Shown here one piece after another: positions 25,009 to 32,512 of a stretch of DNA of 64,000 nt. Both the position numbers and the translations under genes were made by a program. Numbering within the stretch: the first letter of the stretch is position 1; each line of letters begins with the position of its first letter. The notes beneath the pieces are model-generated. The model did not search any database. It was not told where the DNA came from and saw only the letters and a list, made by a program, of their open reading frames with translations. This DNA is from Porcincola intestinalis (GTDB lineage Bacteria; Bacillota; Clostridia; Lachnospirales; Lachnospiraceae), in the NCBI RefSeq assembly GCF_009696445.1, contig NZ_VULZ01000003.1:124001-188000 (forward strand). The letters are read 5' to 3'.

Positions 25009-26067
25009 TCACGGGAATACAGGGACAAGCTTCAGTCCGGTATCCTCCGGCAGCCCGAACAGAATGTTCATGTTCTGGACAGCCTGTCCCGCGGCACCCT
25101 TGACCAGGTTATCAAGCGCGCCGACCGCTATCACTCTGCCCGTCCTGGGATCCACCTTGTATCCGATATCGACGAAATTGCTGCCTTCCACCCATCTGGT
25201 CTCCGGGAACTGGCCTGCCCCAAGCAGTCGGATAAACGTTTCGTTCCCATAATATTTCTGATACGCCTCCCCGATCCTTTCTTCGGACACGCCCTCCTTC
25301 AGGCTGGCGTAACAGGTCGCCAGAATTCCTCTGTTCATCGGAACAAGATGCGGCGTGAAGTTGATCAGGATACTCTCTCCGCCCATATAGTCAAGCCCGG
25401 CCGCATAGGACAGCTGCTCCTCGATTTCCGGTGTGTGTCGGTGCGTCGTGACCCCATATGGCTTGATGCTTTCGTTGACCTCGCAGAAAAGGTTCGGAAC
25501 CTTCGCCCCTCTGCCCGCGCCCGATGTTCCGGACTTTGCATCGACTATGATCGATTTCAGATCGATCAGACCTTCCCTGACGAGCGGATAGAGTGTCAGA
25601 ATAGAGGTGGTTGTGTAGCAGCCCGGATTAGCGATGAGACGAGCTCCGGCGATCTTGTCCCGGTTGATCTCACAAAGCCCGTAGACTGCTTCCTTTATAT
25701 AGGATGGCGCTTTATGGGTCAGATGGTACCATTGTTCATAGACATCGACCCGTTTCAGACGAAAGTCCGCGCTCAGATCGATCACCTTCGTGTTTTCCAG
25801 AATTCCATCCCCTATGACCGATGCACAGAATCCCTGGGGGGTTGCCGTGAAAATGACGTCAGCCTGCTTCGCAAGCTCATCCAGATCATCCCCCAGGCAG
25901 TCCGCGTCGACAATCTGAAACATATTTCTGTAGATATCCGCATATTTCTGACCGGTGTAACTTCTGGATCCGTACCAGACAATCTCCGCTTCCGGATGCT
26001 GAAGAAGAAGCCGGACAAGCTCCGCGCCGGCATATCCGGTTGAACCGATGATTCCCGCCTTTATCAT
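25009..26067 (-). CDS. argC: N-acetyl-gamma-glutamyl-phosphate reductase
   Basis: 352 aa. ArgC reduces N-acetylglutamyl phosphate to the semialdehyde with NADPH. The N-terminus is a Rossmann motif (AGIIGSTGYAGAELVRLL), the catalytic Cys lies in LIANPGCYTTTSIL near residue 148, and a His-containing segment HRHTPEIEEQL and MNRGILATCY complete the active site. It is the first gene of the leftward arg operon; the promoter at 26122-26150 and ArgR-like boxes lie just upstream. The 126-base gap to argJ holds nothing I can identify. Confidence 0.95.
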   Translation of the reverse strand: MIKAGIIGSTGYAGAELVRLLLQHPEAEIVWYGSRSYTGQKYADIYRNMFQIVDADCLGDDLDELAKQADVIFTATPQGFCASVIGDGILENTKVIDLSADFRLKRVDVYEQWYHLTHKAPSYIKEAVYGLCEINRDKIAGARLIANPGCYTTTSILTLYPLVREGLIDLKSIIVDAKSGTSGAGRGAKVPNLFCEVNESIKPYGVTTHRHTPEIEEQLSYAAGLDYMGGESILINFTPHLVPMNRGILATCYASLKEGVSEERIGEAYQKYYGNETFIRLLGAGQFPETRWVEGSNFVDIGYKVDPRTGRVIAVGALDNLVKGAAGQAVQNMNILFGLPEDTGLKLVPVFP

Positions 26068-26121
26068 ATTGAAATGTCCCTGCTTTCTATAGAATATCCA
26101 TTCATACCTGAACTGTTCCTT

Positions 26122-26150
26122 ATCCTACACCAGCGACCGGCCTGTGTAAA
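26122..26150 (-). promoter_or_regulatory. argC promoter
   Basis: Minus strand TTTACA (26150-26145), 17 bases, TAGGAT (26127-26122). It fires leftward into argCJBD; ArgR-like boxes lie directly upstream. Confidence 0.6.
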
Positions 26151-26168
26151 GATGCAATCATGTAATAA

Positions 26169-26250
26169 TATGCACTATTTATGCATATATCAGGGTTGTA
26201 TCGTGAATAATACATGAATATTCCGATTTAGTGTTGCATATATATTCGAT
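26169..26250. promoter_or_regulatory. cluster of three ArgR-like operator boxes
   Basis: Three AT-rich imperfect palindromes related to the ARG box (TGAATAnnnnATTCA type) stand between the divergent arg promoters: TATGCACTATTTATGCATA (26169-26187), GTGAATAATACATGAATATT (26203-26222) and TTGCATATATATTCGAT (26234-26250). The last overlaps the argG -35 box. They suggest arginine repression by ArgR/AhrC, whose gene is not in the window. Confidence 0.5.
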
Positions 26251-26262
26251 TTGCGATATAGT
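26234..26262 (+). promoter_or_regulatory. argG promoter
   Basis: TTGCAT (26234-26239), 17 bases, TATAGT (26257-26262). The leader of about 90 bases shows no obvious riboswitch or attenuator. Confidence 0.65.
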
Positions 26263-26357
26263 ACTGCCAACGGTCGGACAGGTGGAGGCCTGTATCTACC
26301 GGCAGCAATTGAACAGAAACCAGCAGTCATACATCTGTTTTTATGGAGGTTCTACAT

Positions 26358-27647
26358 ATGTCGAAGGAAAAGGTTGTTCTTGCTTACTCAGGCGGTCTTG
26401 ATACGACTGCCATGATTCCATGGCTGAAGGAGACATTTGACTACGAGGTCATCTGCTGCTGCGTGGATGTCGGACAGGAGGAAGAGCTCGACGGACTGGA
26501 GGAACGCGCGAAAGCCTGCGGAGCCTCCAAGCTTTACATCGAAGACATTGTTGACGACTTCTGCGACAACTTCATCATGCCGTGTGTGGAGGCGGGCGCT
26601 GTCTATGAGCACAGCTATCTGCTCGGAACCTCGATGGCGCGTCCGGCAATCGCCAAGAAGCTCGTCGAAATCGCCCGCAAGGAAAATGCCGTTGCGATCT
26701 GTCATGGTGCAACCGGCAAGGGCAACGATCAGATCCGGTTCGAGCTCGGCATCAAGGCGCTTGCACCGGACATCAAGGTCATCGCACCGTGGAGGATGAC
26801 GGACAAGTGGCAGATGGACAGCCGTGAGGCCGAGATTGAATACTGCAAGGCGCACGGCATCAATCTTCCGTGGTCGATGGGCAAGGGCTACTCCCGCGAC
26901 AGGAACCTCTGGCACATTTCCCATGAGGGTCTCGAGCTCGAGGATCCGTCCAAGGCCCCGAACTATTCCAGCCTTCTGGTACTGTCGGTCACACCGCAGG
27001 AAGCGCCGGACAAGGAAAAAGAGGTTTCCATTACATTTGAGAAAGGCATCCCGGTCGCTGTTAACGGGCAGAAGATGAAGGTTTCCGACGTCATCCGGAC
27101 GCTGAATAAGCTCGGTGGTGAGAACGGAATCGGAATTGTCGATATCGTTGAGAATCGTGTCGTCGGCATGAAGAGCCGCGGTGTGTATGAGACGCCGGGC
27201 GGAACCATCCTGATGGCAGCGCACGACCAGCTCGAGGAGCTCTGCCTGGACCGCGAGACGATGGAGAACAAGAAGAAGCTGGCAAGCCAGCTTGCCCAGA
27301 CCGTCTACGAGGGCAAGTGGTTCACCCCGCTGCGTGAGGCGATTCAGGCGTTTGTGGAGTCCACTCAGCAGTTTGTGACCGGTGAAGTGAAGATGAAGCT
27401 GTACAAGGGCAACATCATCAAGAACGGCACCACTTCGCCGTACAGCCTCTACAACGAGTCTCTGGCATCCTTCACGACCGGTGATCTATACGATCATCAC
27501 GACGCGGAAGGCTTCATCACCCTGTTCGGGCTGCCGCTGAAGGTGCGTGCAATGAAGCTCCAGGAGGTCGCGAAATCGAACTTCGACAGCAAGATTCAGG
27601 GTATGGTCAGCGAAATGCAGAAGAGCGCAAAAAGCGCTGACAAGTAA
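26358..27647 (+). CDS. argG: argininosuccinate synthase
   Basis: 429 aa. ArgG joins citrulline and aspartate using ATP. The PP-loop AYSGGLDTT is at residues 9-17, followed by CHGATGKGNDQIRFE, the aspartate/citrulline site SMGKGYSRDRNLWHIS, and ENRVVGMKSRGVYETPGG. The ATG at 26358 is preceded by GGAGG 8 bases away; a longer reading frame would add five residues. argH does not follow; instead a strong terminator does. The gene diverges from argCJBD across the ArgR-like boxes. Confidence 0.96.
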   Translation: MSKEKVVLAYSGGLDTTAMIPWLKETFDYEVICCCVDVGQEEELDGLEERAKACGASKLYIEDIVDDFCDNFIMPCVEAGAVYEHSYLLGTSMARPAIAKKLVEIARKENAVAICHGATGKGNDQIRFELGIKALAPDIKVIAPWRMTDKWQMDSREAEIEYCKAHGINLPWSMGKGYSRDRNLWHISHEGLELEDPSKAPNYSSLLVLSVTPQEAPDKEKEVSITFEKGIPVAVNGQKMKVSDVIRTLNKLGGENGIGIVDIVENRVVGMKSRGVYETPGGTILMAAHDQLEELCLDRETMENKKKLASQLAQTVYEGKWFTPLREAIQAFVESTQQFVTGEVKMKLYKGNIIKNGTTSPYSLYNESLASFTTGDLYDHHDAEGFITLFGLPLKVRAMKLQEVAKSNFDSKIQGMVSEMQKSAKSADK

Positions 27648-27674
27648 TTCCTCTCTGGAAGGAGATAGAAAGAA

Positions 27675-27707
27675 ACCGGAGCGCTGATAGCGCCCCGGTC
27701 TCTTTTT
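27675..27707 (+). terminator. argG terminator
   Basis: An 11-bp stem with one mismatch (ACCGGAGCGCT and AGCGCCCCGGT) around GAT, followed by CTCTTTTT, 27 bases after the argG stop. Confidence 0.75.
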
Positions 27708-27777
27708 GGCTGTTGTCGAACCGATGCCGCGTATGCCTGCCCGGTTCGGTTCATTCTGATGTCCGAATCAACCTGTC

Positions 27778-28032
27778 TCAGTTTGTCTGCAGACTCTGCA
27801 GATACGAATCGATGGCCGATGTGTCGATCACATAGCCTGTCGTCTCAGCTGTTGTGTCTGATGAGGATGTCTTCGTCATGTGAACGGCTGAATACCCGAT
27901 CCACACCACAACGGCTGCACAGACAACACCGCCAAGAAGCTTCATAAGAGCTCTCTCAAGCTTCTCCCTCTTCATGATCTTCTTGCGGTTTTTCTTCTGC
28001 TCCTTATAGCGGTCGACTTTTTCCTGGCTCAT
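27778..28032 (-). CDS. small single-pass membrane protein, unknown function
   Basis: 84 aa. A highly basic cytosolic N-terminus (VDRYKEQKKNRKKIMKREK) is followed by one membrane helix (about residues 33-50, GGVVCAAVVVWIGYSAV) and a short S/T-rich outer tail ending in YLQSLQTN. AGGAG lies 9 bases before the ATG. Comparable small proteins with a basic head and one helix are common in Lachnospiraceae, but I know of no assigned function. It is convergent with argG. Confidence 0.72.
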   Translation of the reverse strand: MSQEKVDRYKEQKKNRKKIMKREKLERALMKLLGGVVCAAVVVWIGYSAVHMTKTSSSDTTAETTGYVIDTSAIDSYLQSLQTN

Positions 28033-28141
28033 TGCTTCACACTCTCCTGTCCAGAGGCTGCCTTCCCGCGCCTCAAAATATTGTTTATATTATACAACTG
28101 CAGAGACTTTGATGACAAGGCACGTTTCACACACCGGCGCG

Positions 28142-28981
28142 TTATATTACAACGATGATGCCGCCCTCGTTCGCATAGGTTGCGGTCAGTCCGCTGGCTG
28201 GAAGAAGGATATAATTTTTCGCCGGAATCCGTTCCTTCAGCGCGTCCAGCACCATCTGTCCCCGCTCCGGGCACTCGACATAGGAGACGGCAATCTCCTT
28301 CTGTTCAGCATGTCCGGCTGCCTCTGCCGCCATCTCCACCATCCGGACAAGCGCCTTGTTGATCCCGCGGGCCTGGCCGGCCTGCTGAATCGCTCCCTCC
28401 GGGGTGGAGGAACAGATCGGCTTGATCTTGAGCGCCGTCGCAAGCGCTGCCTTGAAGTTCGACAGACGGCCGTTCTTCCGGAGTGTATCAAGCGTCTCCA
28501 GCACAAACCACGTCACCTGGCTCTCAATGTAGGCCTCGACGGTCTCGATGGTATGCTCAAAGCTGTATCCTTCCTTCTCACACGCCCAGATTTTCCGGGC
28601 AATCAGCGTCTCCCCAATGGATGCTGACTTTGAGTTGAAGACATGAATCTTTCTGCCCGGATGATCCTCGTCCTCCATATCCTGCGCAAGCTTTGCACTG
28701 TTATAGGAACCGGACAATTCGGCGGAGATGGTCACGATATAGATTCTCTCCGCCTCCGGCGAGAACAACTTCCGGAACCGCTCCGGAGACGGACAGGCAG
28801 TTCTTGCAACCGTCGGGCTTTCCTTTACAAGACGCAGAAACCGCTTCATATCGAACCGCTCATTGTCCACAAAATGAGAGCCGGCGATATCGATCAGAAA
28901 AGGAACCGATGCAAAATGCCCGCTTTCCTTCATATCCTCTGTTAATTCCCCGCAACTGTCCATCACTACAAGAAAACTCAT
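28142..28981 (-). CDS. DegV family fatty-acid-binding protein
   Basis: 279 aa. DegV proteins bind one fatty acid between two alpha/beta domains and in some Firmicutes (FakB) present it to the FakA kinase. Visible motifs: N-terminal VVMDSCGEL, TACPSPERF near residue 68 (T-S-Q/C-P-S loop), ISAELSGSYNSAKLA, VFNSKSASIGE and the DTLRKNGRLSNFKA segment near residue 157, which in the family is G-R-I/L. No fakA-like gene is in the window, so the FakB role is only possible. Promoter TTTCCA-17-TATGAT at 29068-29096. The gap to the next small gene is 109 bases. Confidence 0.9.
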   Translation of the reverse strand: MSFLVVMDSCGELTEDMKESGHFASVPFLIDIAGSHFVDNERFDMKRFLRLVKESPTVARTACPSPERFRKLFSPEAERIYIVTISAELSGSYNSAKLAQDMEDEDHPGRKIHVFNSKSASIGETLIARKIWACEKEGYSFEHTIETVEAYIESQVTWFVLETLDTLRKNGRLSNFKAALATALKIKPICSSTPEGAIQQAGQARGINKALVRMVEMAAEAAGHAEQKEIAVSYVECPERGQMVLDALKERIPAKNYILLPASGLTATYANEGGIIVVI

Positions 28982-29067
28982 CTCGTCTCCGCCTTTCCTG
29001 ATTGTGATCCAATCTGACAGGTTGTCAGCGCCCTCATGTTCCCGCAGGGCTCGCTGTTTTTGTCTTT

Positions 29068-29096
29068 ATCATAACATATGTGCAGGAGCATGGAAA
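29068..29096 (-). promoter_or_regulatory. degV promoter
   Basis: Minus strand TTTCCA (29096-29091), 17 bases, TATGAT (29073-29068), with an 86-base leader to the ATG. Confidence 0.45.
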
Positions 29097-29130
29097 GAAA
29101 ACCGGTCTTTTCAAATGAATTTTTCTGTTA

Positions 29131-29136
29131 TATAAT
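29131..29136 (+). promoter_or_regulatory. -10 box for tRNA-Pro
   Basis: A consensus TATAAT lies 15 bases before the tRNA. The -35 region at 17 bases (TTTTCA) is weak. Confidence 0.4.
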
Positions 29137-29151
29137 GAGCATTGTGTTTCA

Positions 29152-29225
29152 CGAGGTGTGGCCCAGATGGTTAGGGCGCTGGTCTGGGGGACCAGAGGCC
29201 GTCAGTTCGAGTCTGATCACCTCGA
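29152..29225 (+). tRNA. tRNA-Pro (anticodon GGG)
   Basis: A full cloverleaf can be drawn: acceptor CGAGGTG/CACCTCG (7 pairs), D-stem GCCC/GGGC, anticodon stem CTGGT/ACCAG around loop CTGGGGG (anticodon GGG), T-stem GTCAG/CTGAT with loop TTCGAGT, discriminator A. Length 74; CCA is not encoded. It decodes CCC and CCU. It stands alone, not in a tRNA cluster, and no integrase or duplicated 3-prime end lies nearby. Confidence 0.95.
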
Positions 29226-29307
29226 TTGATTGTACGAATCCGAACGACTGTCGTTGAATAGCGATGTGTTGGGATGAAGTTCAGAGCAAAAACACACTTC
29301 AATGAAT

Positions 29308-29359
29308 AAGAGGCAGATGAAGAATGAGCAGTCATTCTTCATCTGCCTCTTTTCTTTCT
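29308..29359 (+). terminator. long-stem terminator after tRNA-Pro
   Basis: A perfect 20-bp stem (29308-29327 with 29332-29351) and a 4-base loop is followed by TTCTTTCTT. It sits between the tRNA and the convergent nucleotidyltransferase gene and may stop transcription from both sides, though the minus strand lacks a good U-tract. Confidence 0.6.
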
Positions 29360-29364
29360 TCTCG

Positions 29365-30312
29365 TCAGCCCCAGAGTTTCTCCGGATACAGGCCTTCCGC
29401 GATCAGTTTCCGGAAGCTCTCCTTCACAGCCGGGACATCCTCCTGGTAGGTAACGCCGAACCAGCGATCTGATATCGGCAGGACGTCGATCAGTGCCTTC
29501 TGCTGCCGAAGCAATTCTCCTACGATGGTCGGAAGCAGAAACTCCGCTGTCTGCCCGTCCTTCGTCCCGTCGTGTTCTTTCAGAAAGACCGGGAAAGCTG
29601 TCTTCAGCTCGTCGATGAAGTCCGGCTGGAAGCCCCACATGTTCATGGAAACGGGCATATCCGGGTTCAGGACCTTCATCGTGCCGTCCTGGTACAGGAC
29701 AGCTGCGCCTCCTGCATGCCGGATGATGTTCTTTGTCTCGACGATCTGTTCAAGCCGGCCTGCCTCATCGATCTCGCAGAGCCCCCTGGTTACGCCCCCG
29801 TGCTCGGACAGTGTATTGTTCAGAATAAAACCTGCCATGCTGATGCGGTATGGCTGGTGAATCCCTGTCCGGAACGGTGTGTCTGTCAGGTATTCATGAA
29901 TCTTTCTGAAGGAGGTTCTGCCATAGTAATCATCCGCGTTGATGACGCAGAACGGCTCGTCAATGACATCTCTCGCCGCCAGAACTGCCTGCCCGGTCCC
30001 CCAGGGCTTGACGCGTCCCGCCGGAACGCAGAATCCCTCCGGCAGATCTTCTATATCCTGAAAGGCATAGGCCACCTCCACCTGCTTCTCGATCCGTCTG
30101 CCGATAATCTCCCGGAACTCGTCCGCCAAATCCCGACGCAGAATGAAGACAACCTTGTCAAATCCTGCCTGAAGCGCATCATAGATGGAGTAGTCCATGA
30201 TGATCTCTCCTGACGGACCAAAGGATGTCAGCTGCTTGATGCCTTTCCCGAACCGGCTGCCAAGACCGGCCGCCATGATGACCAGGGATGTTTTTCTGCT
30301 GCTTTTTTCCAC
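29365..30312 (-). CDS. sugar-phosphate nucleotidyltransferase-like protein
   Basis: 315 aa. The N-terminus has the NTP-transferase signature VIMAAGLGSRFGKGIKQL near residue 12 and a GEIIMDYSIYDAL acceptor segment; WGTGQAVLAARD and the metal-binding VINADDYYG (near 125) fit the same fold. Family members make nucleotide sugars such as UDP- or dTDP-glucose. The protein is somewhat longer than the catalytic core and differs from GalU and RmlA, so the sugar and nucleotide are unknown. It is followed by a terminator hairpin; a DUF3783 gene lies 34 bases upstream on the same strand. Confidence 0.82.
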   Translation of the reverse strand: MEKSSRKTSLVIMAAGLGSRFGKGIKQLTSFGPSGEIIMDYSIYDALQAGFDKVVFILRRDLADEFREIIGRRIEKQVEVAYAFQDIEDLPEGFCVPAGRVKPWGTGQAVLAARDVIDEPFCVINADDYYGRTSFRKIHEYLTDTPFRTGIHQPYRISMAGFILNNTLSEHGGVTRGLCEIDEAGRLEQIVETKNIIRHAGGAAVLYQDGTMKVLNPDMPVSMNMWGFQPDFIDELKTAFPVFLKEHDGTKDGQTAEFLLPTIVGELLRQQKALIDVLPISDRWFGVTYQEDVPAVKESFRKLIAEGLYPEKLWG

Positions 30313-30346
30313 ACTTCACCTCCGAATTGACTCTGGGTGCTGCTTC

Positions 30347-30736
30347 TTATCTGCCCCGGAAGGACGCCCGTTCCTTCTTCAGCTCCTCCTGCAGCATCTC
30401 TCCGTTCCAGTACCGGTTTTCATCCGTCTCGATCGCCTTCAGGGCAATCAACAGTCCCTGCTCTCTCAGCGTACTCAGAAATGAAGTCAGCAGAGCATCG
30501 TCAAATCCTGCCATAATGATCATTTCCTCATCAATGACCCCTTCATGGGCTCCACGCCTTTCAGCCTCCCGGATCACGCGAATCGGGTTCTCCGAGCGGG
30601 TCAGAAGGCCGACAGGCACTCTTCCGTCTCCATCGCTGACGATGACAGACCGGATCTTCATGGCCGCGCAGACTGCCTCCAGTGCCGACTGCCTCGGCTG
30701 CTGCATATGGTAAATCAGAAGCACAGGGCTCTCCAT
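30347..30736 (-). CDS. DUF3783 protein
   Basis: 129 aa. The C-terminal half carries the DUF3783 pattern: MIIMAGFDDALLTSFLSTL followed by GLLIALKAIETDENRYW and the ELKKE end. The N-terminal part (LLIYHMQQPRQSALEAVC) resembles the alpha/beta portion of the same family. Function unknown. It probably shares a transcript with the nucleotidyltransferase downstream. No signal or membrane segment is seen. Confidence 0.72.
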   Translation of the reverse strand: MESPVLLIYHMQQPRQSALEAVCAAMKIRSVIVSDGDGRVPVGLLTRSENPIRVIREAERRGAHEGVIDEEMIIMAGFDDALLTSFLSTLREQGLLIALKAIETDENRYWNGEMLQEELKKERASFRGR

Positions 30737-30811
30737 CCTGGTTCCTCCTTTATGAAAACAGATCTCTCCCTGATTGTGAGTCAGTTCAGAAGATTTCCAG
30801 CTGCATCTTTC

Positions 30812-31636
30812 TCAGGCGAGGAAACGCTTCAGCACATCCAGGACAGCGTCGTCCTCCATCCTTCCAATCACGTGCCTTGCAGCCCTCTTCACCTCGTCGC
30901 GGCCGCCCTCCACGCAGTAGCTCTCCCCTGCGCAATTCAGCATCCCGACATCATTGCCATTGTCGCCGAATGTCACCGTGTCCTCCCGGCTGAAGCCGAG
31001 CTGATGCTGGATCTGAGACAGGGCTGTCCCCTTGTCCACGCCCAGAGGCACACAGTCCACCCACCGTTCTCCGGCTGTCATGATGTGCGCCTGGCTGCCG
31101 AAGCGCTGTTTGAAGCACTCTGCCATCGGTGCCGCATCCTTCTCGGTGTACATGGCGCACTTCAGAACGCCGCGGTCATGCAGCCCGTCCGCAGAAGGCT
31201 TTGCATTCTCATCGCGAAGCTGCCGAAGGTCATCAATTCGCTTCAGATTGACCCGGTACCCACCGCTGAGCCTCCTCTGAAACATCTCGCTGTCACTGTC
31301 CGTCCACATTGCGTCCGGCGTATCGGCACAGGTGAAAATCCCGTTTTTCTTCATTTCCGGAATGATTTCCTCATACAGCCTGTCCGGGAGCGGCCGCACG
31401 GCCATCGAGACCCCTCTGCAGGCGACATAGGTCCCGTTTCCGCACAGAAAGATTACATCTTCCCAGACCGGCTCCAGAAGCTTTCGCATGCTCGAGTAGT
31501 GGCGGCCGCTGGCGGCAACGAACACATGTCCTTCATCGTGAAGCCTCCGGATCACCTCGTAGTATTCCGGATTAAGCTGGAATGTTCCCTCCGGGAGCAA
31601 GGTCCCGTCAAGATCAGTCGCAATCAGTTTCCCCAT
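30812..31636 (-). CDS. HAD-superfamily Cof-type phosphatase
   Basis: 274 aa. Motif I (IATDLDGTLL, residues 5-14) provides the nucleophile Asp, motif II Ser/Thr lies in FVAASGRHYSSM, motif III Lys in VDKGTALSQI and motif IV in VTFGDNGNDVGML. The cap domain is of the Cof (C2b) type. Such enzymes dephosphorylate sugar phosphates or nucleotides; the substrate is unknown. AAGGAG precedes the ATG at 31636; an upstream start would add 11 residues outside the fold. It is preceded by the YdcF-like gene at 81 bases. Confidence 0.88.
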   Translation of the reverse strand: MGKLIATDLDGTLLPEGTFQLNPEYYEVIRRLHDEGHVFVAASGRHYSSMRKLLEPVWEDVIFLCGNGTYVACRGVSMAVRPLPDRLYEEIIPEMKKNGIFTCADTPDAMWTDSDSEMFQRRLSGGYRVNLKRIDDLRQLRDENAKPSADGLHDRGVLKCAMYTEKDAAPMAECFKQRFGSQAHIMTAGERWVDCVPLGVDKGTALSQIQHQLGFSREDTVTFGDNGNDVGMLNCAGESYCVEGGRDEVKRAARHVIGRMEDDAVLDVLKRFLA

Positions 31637-31717
31637 GCTGTCTTTCTCCTTCCGCAGCACACCATTCATATCAAGCCCGTTTTTCGGAAATGCCGCCTGC
31701 CATTCTCTGCATCACCA

Positions 31718-32491
31718 TCATCCACGTCCAAACGGACTCTTCCAGTCGTCCGGACGGCAGTAGGACTTTCCCTCCCGGTAATGCCGGACAATCTCGTGAA
31801 ACTGTGCCCCGCAGCGTTCCACCTCGGAGAGCACTACATCCGCCTTTTCAGGATCGAGGTACCAGTTGTCCCTGGTAATCCCCCTCGTGGATACCGGACA
31901 CACAAAGAACTGCGTCTCCGGAAACTGCTGCCCATAGTACATCAGGCAGCGTCTGGCATGCCAGTTCTGGCAGCACAGGATCGCCCTTTGCACCTTGATG
32001 TGGCGGCTTTCGCACACCTTTCTCGAACAAATGGCATTCTCCCACGTAAAGGTAGCCTGCCTTTCTTCCAGGATGGCCTCTCCGGGAACCCCCTTCCGGA
32101 TGAGAATCGTGCTGAGAAACTCCCACTCTGTCTGACAGTCCGGCGCGCAGGCTGTCTCTTCCGGGCGTTCTCCTGACGACAGCGACGGTTCAAAGTGTCC
32201 CTTCAGCCTGCTGTATTTCCCACTCGGACAGATCAGCGGCGCGTAGCCTTCCAGATAGAGCTGAGCTGCCCTCTCTGCTGCCTCCGGGTAGTTCCCGCCC
32301 GGGACAAAGATGATATCTGCCTTCTCAGGCTGATCCTCCTGGAAGATAAACGAAGTAATCCCGTCAAGGTACATCCTGAATGCTCCTGATGCCTCCTGAT
32401 TCTGCACAGGGTCCCGGCTCATCAGCGAATCGCTCATTTTACGAAAGCCTGCGCCCGGTCCCCCGGTTTGATACGCAAAGACCCGGGACAT
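31718..32491 (-). CDS. YdcF/DUF218-like protein
   Basis: 257 aa at most. The DUF218 fold is indicated by ADIIFVPGGNYPEAAERAAQLYLEGYAPLICPSGKYS (read in pieces: VPGG, RAAQLYLEGYAPLI, PSGKYS), EEAGATST-like region EERQATFTWENA and the later ILCCQNWHARRCLMYY. Family members (SanA, ElyC, YdcF) act in envelope or cofactor metabolism, with no common reaction known. No signal sequence is seen. The start is uncertain: ATG 32491 lies inside a hairpin after glnS with weak GGAA upstream, and ATG 32437 has no ribosome site. It follows glnS by 21 bases. Confidence 0.7.
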   Translation of the reverse strand: MSRVFAYQTGGPGAGFRKMSDSLMSRDPVQNQEASGAFRMYLDGITSFIFQEDQPEKADIIFVPGGNYPEAAERAAQLYLEGYAPLICPSGKYSRLKGHFEPSLSSGERPEETACAPDCQTEWEFLSTILIRKGVPGEAILEERQATFTWENAICSRKVCESRHIKVQRAILCCQNWHARRCLMYYGQQFPETQFFVCPVSTRGITRDNWYLDPEKADVVLSEVERCGAQFHEIVRHYREGKSYCRPDDWKSPFGRG

Positions 32492-32512
32492 CAGCTGTTC
32501 CGGGTCTGACGA

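Noticed and set aside
26263-26357. Riboswitch or T-box in the argG leader
   Set aside because: No T-box core, specifier structure or terminator/anti-terminator pair is visible; ArgR boxes give a sufficient explanation.
29152-29364. tRNA-Pro as an integration site of a mobile element
   Set aside because: No integrase, no repeat of the tRNA 3-prime end and no foreign-looking genes nearby; the accessory block is 12 kb away and not next to a tRNA.
30545-32176. 543-codon open frame on the plus strand
   Set aside because: It lies opposite the DUF3783, HAD and YdcF-like genes, which have clear motifs and ribosome sites. The antisense frame has no recognisable domain and is explained by high GC.
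32468-32492. Imperfect palindrome ACCCGG...CCGGGT after glnS as a terminator
   Set aside because: No U-run follows; it may still hinder the first possible start of the YdcF-like gene, but the evidence is too thin for a separate feature.
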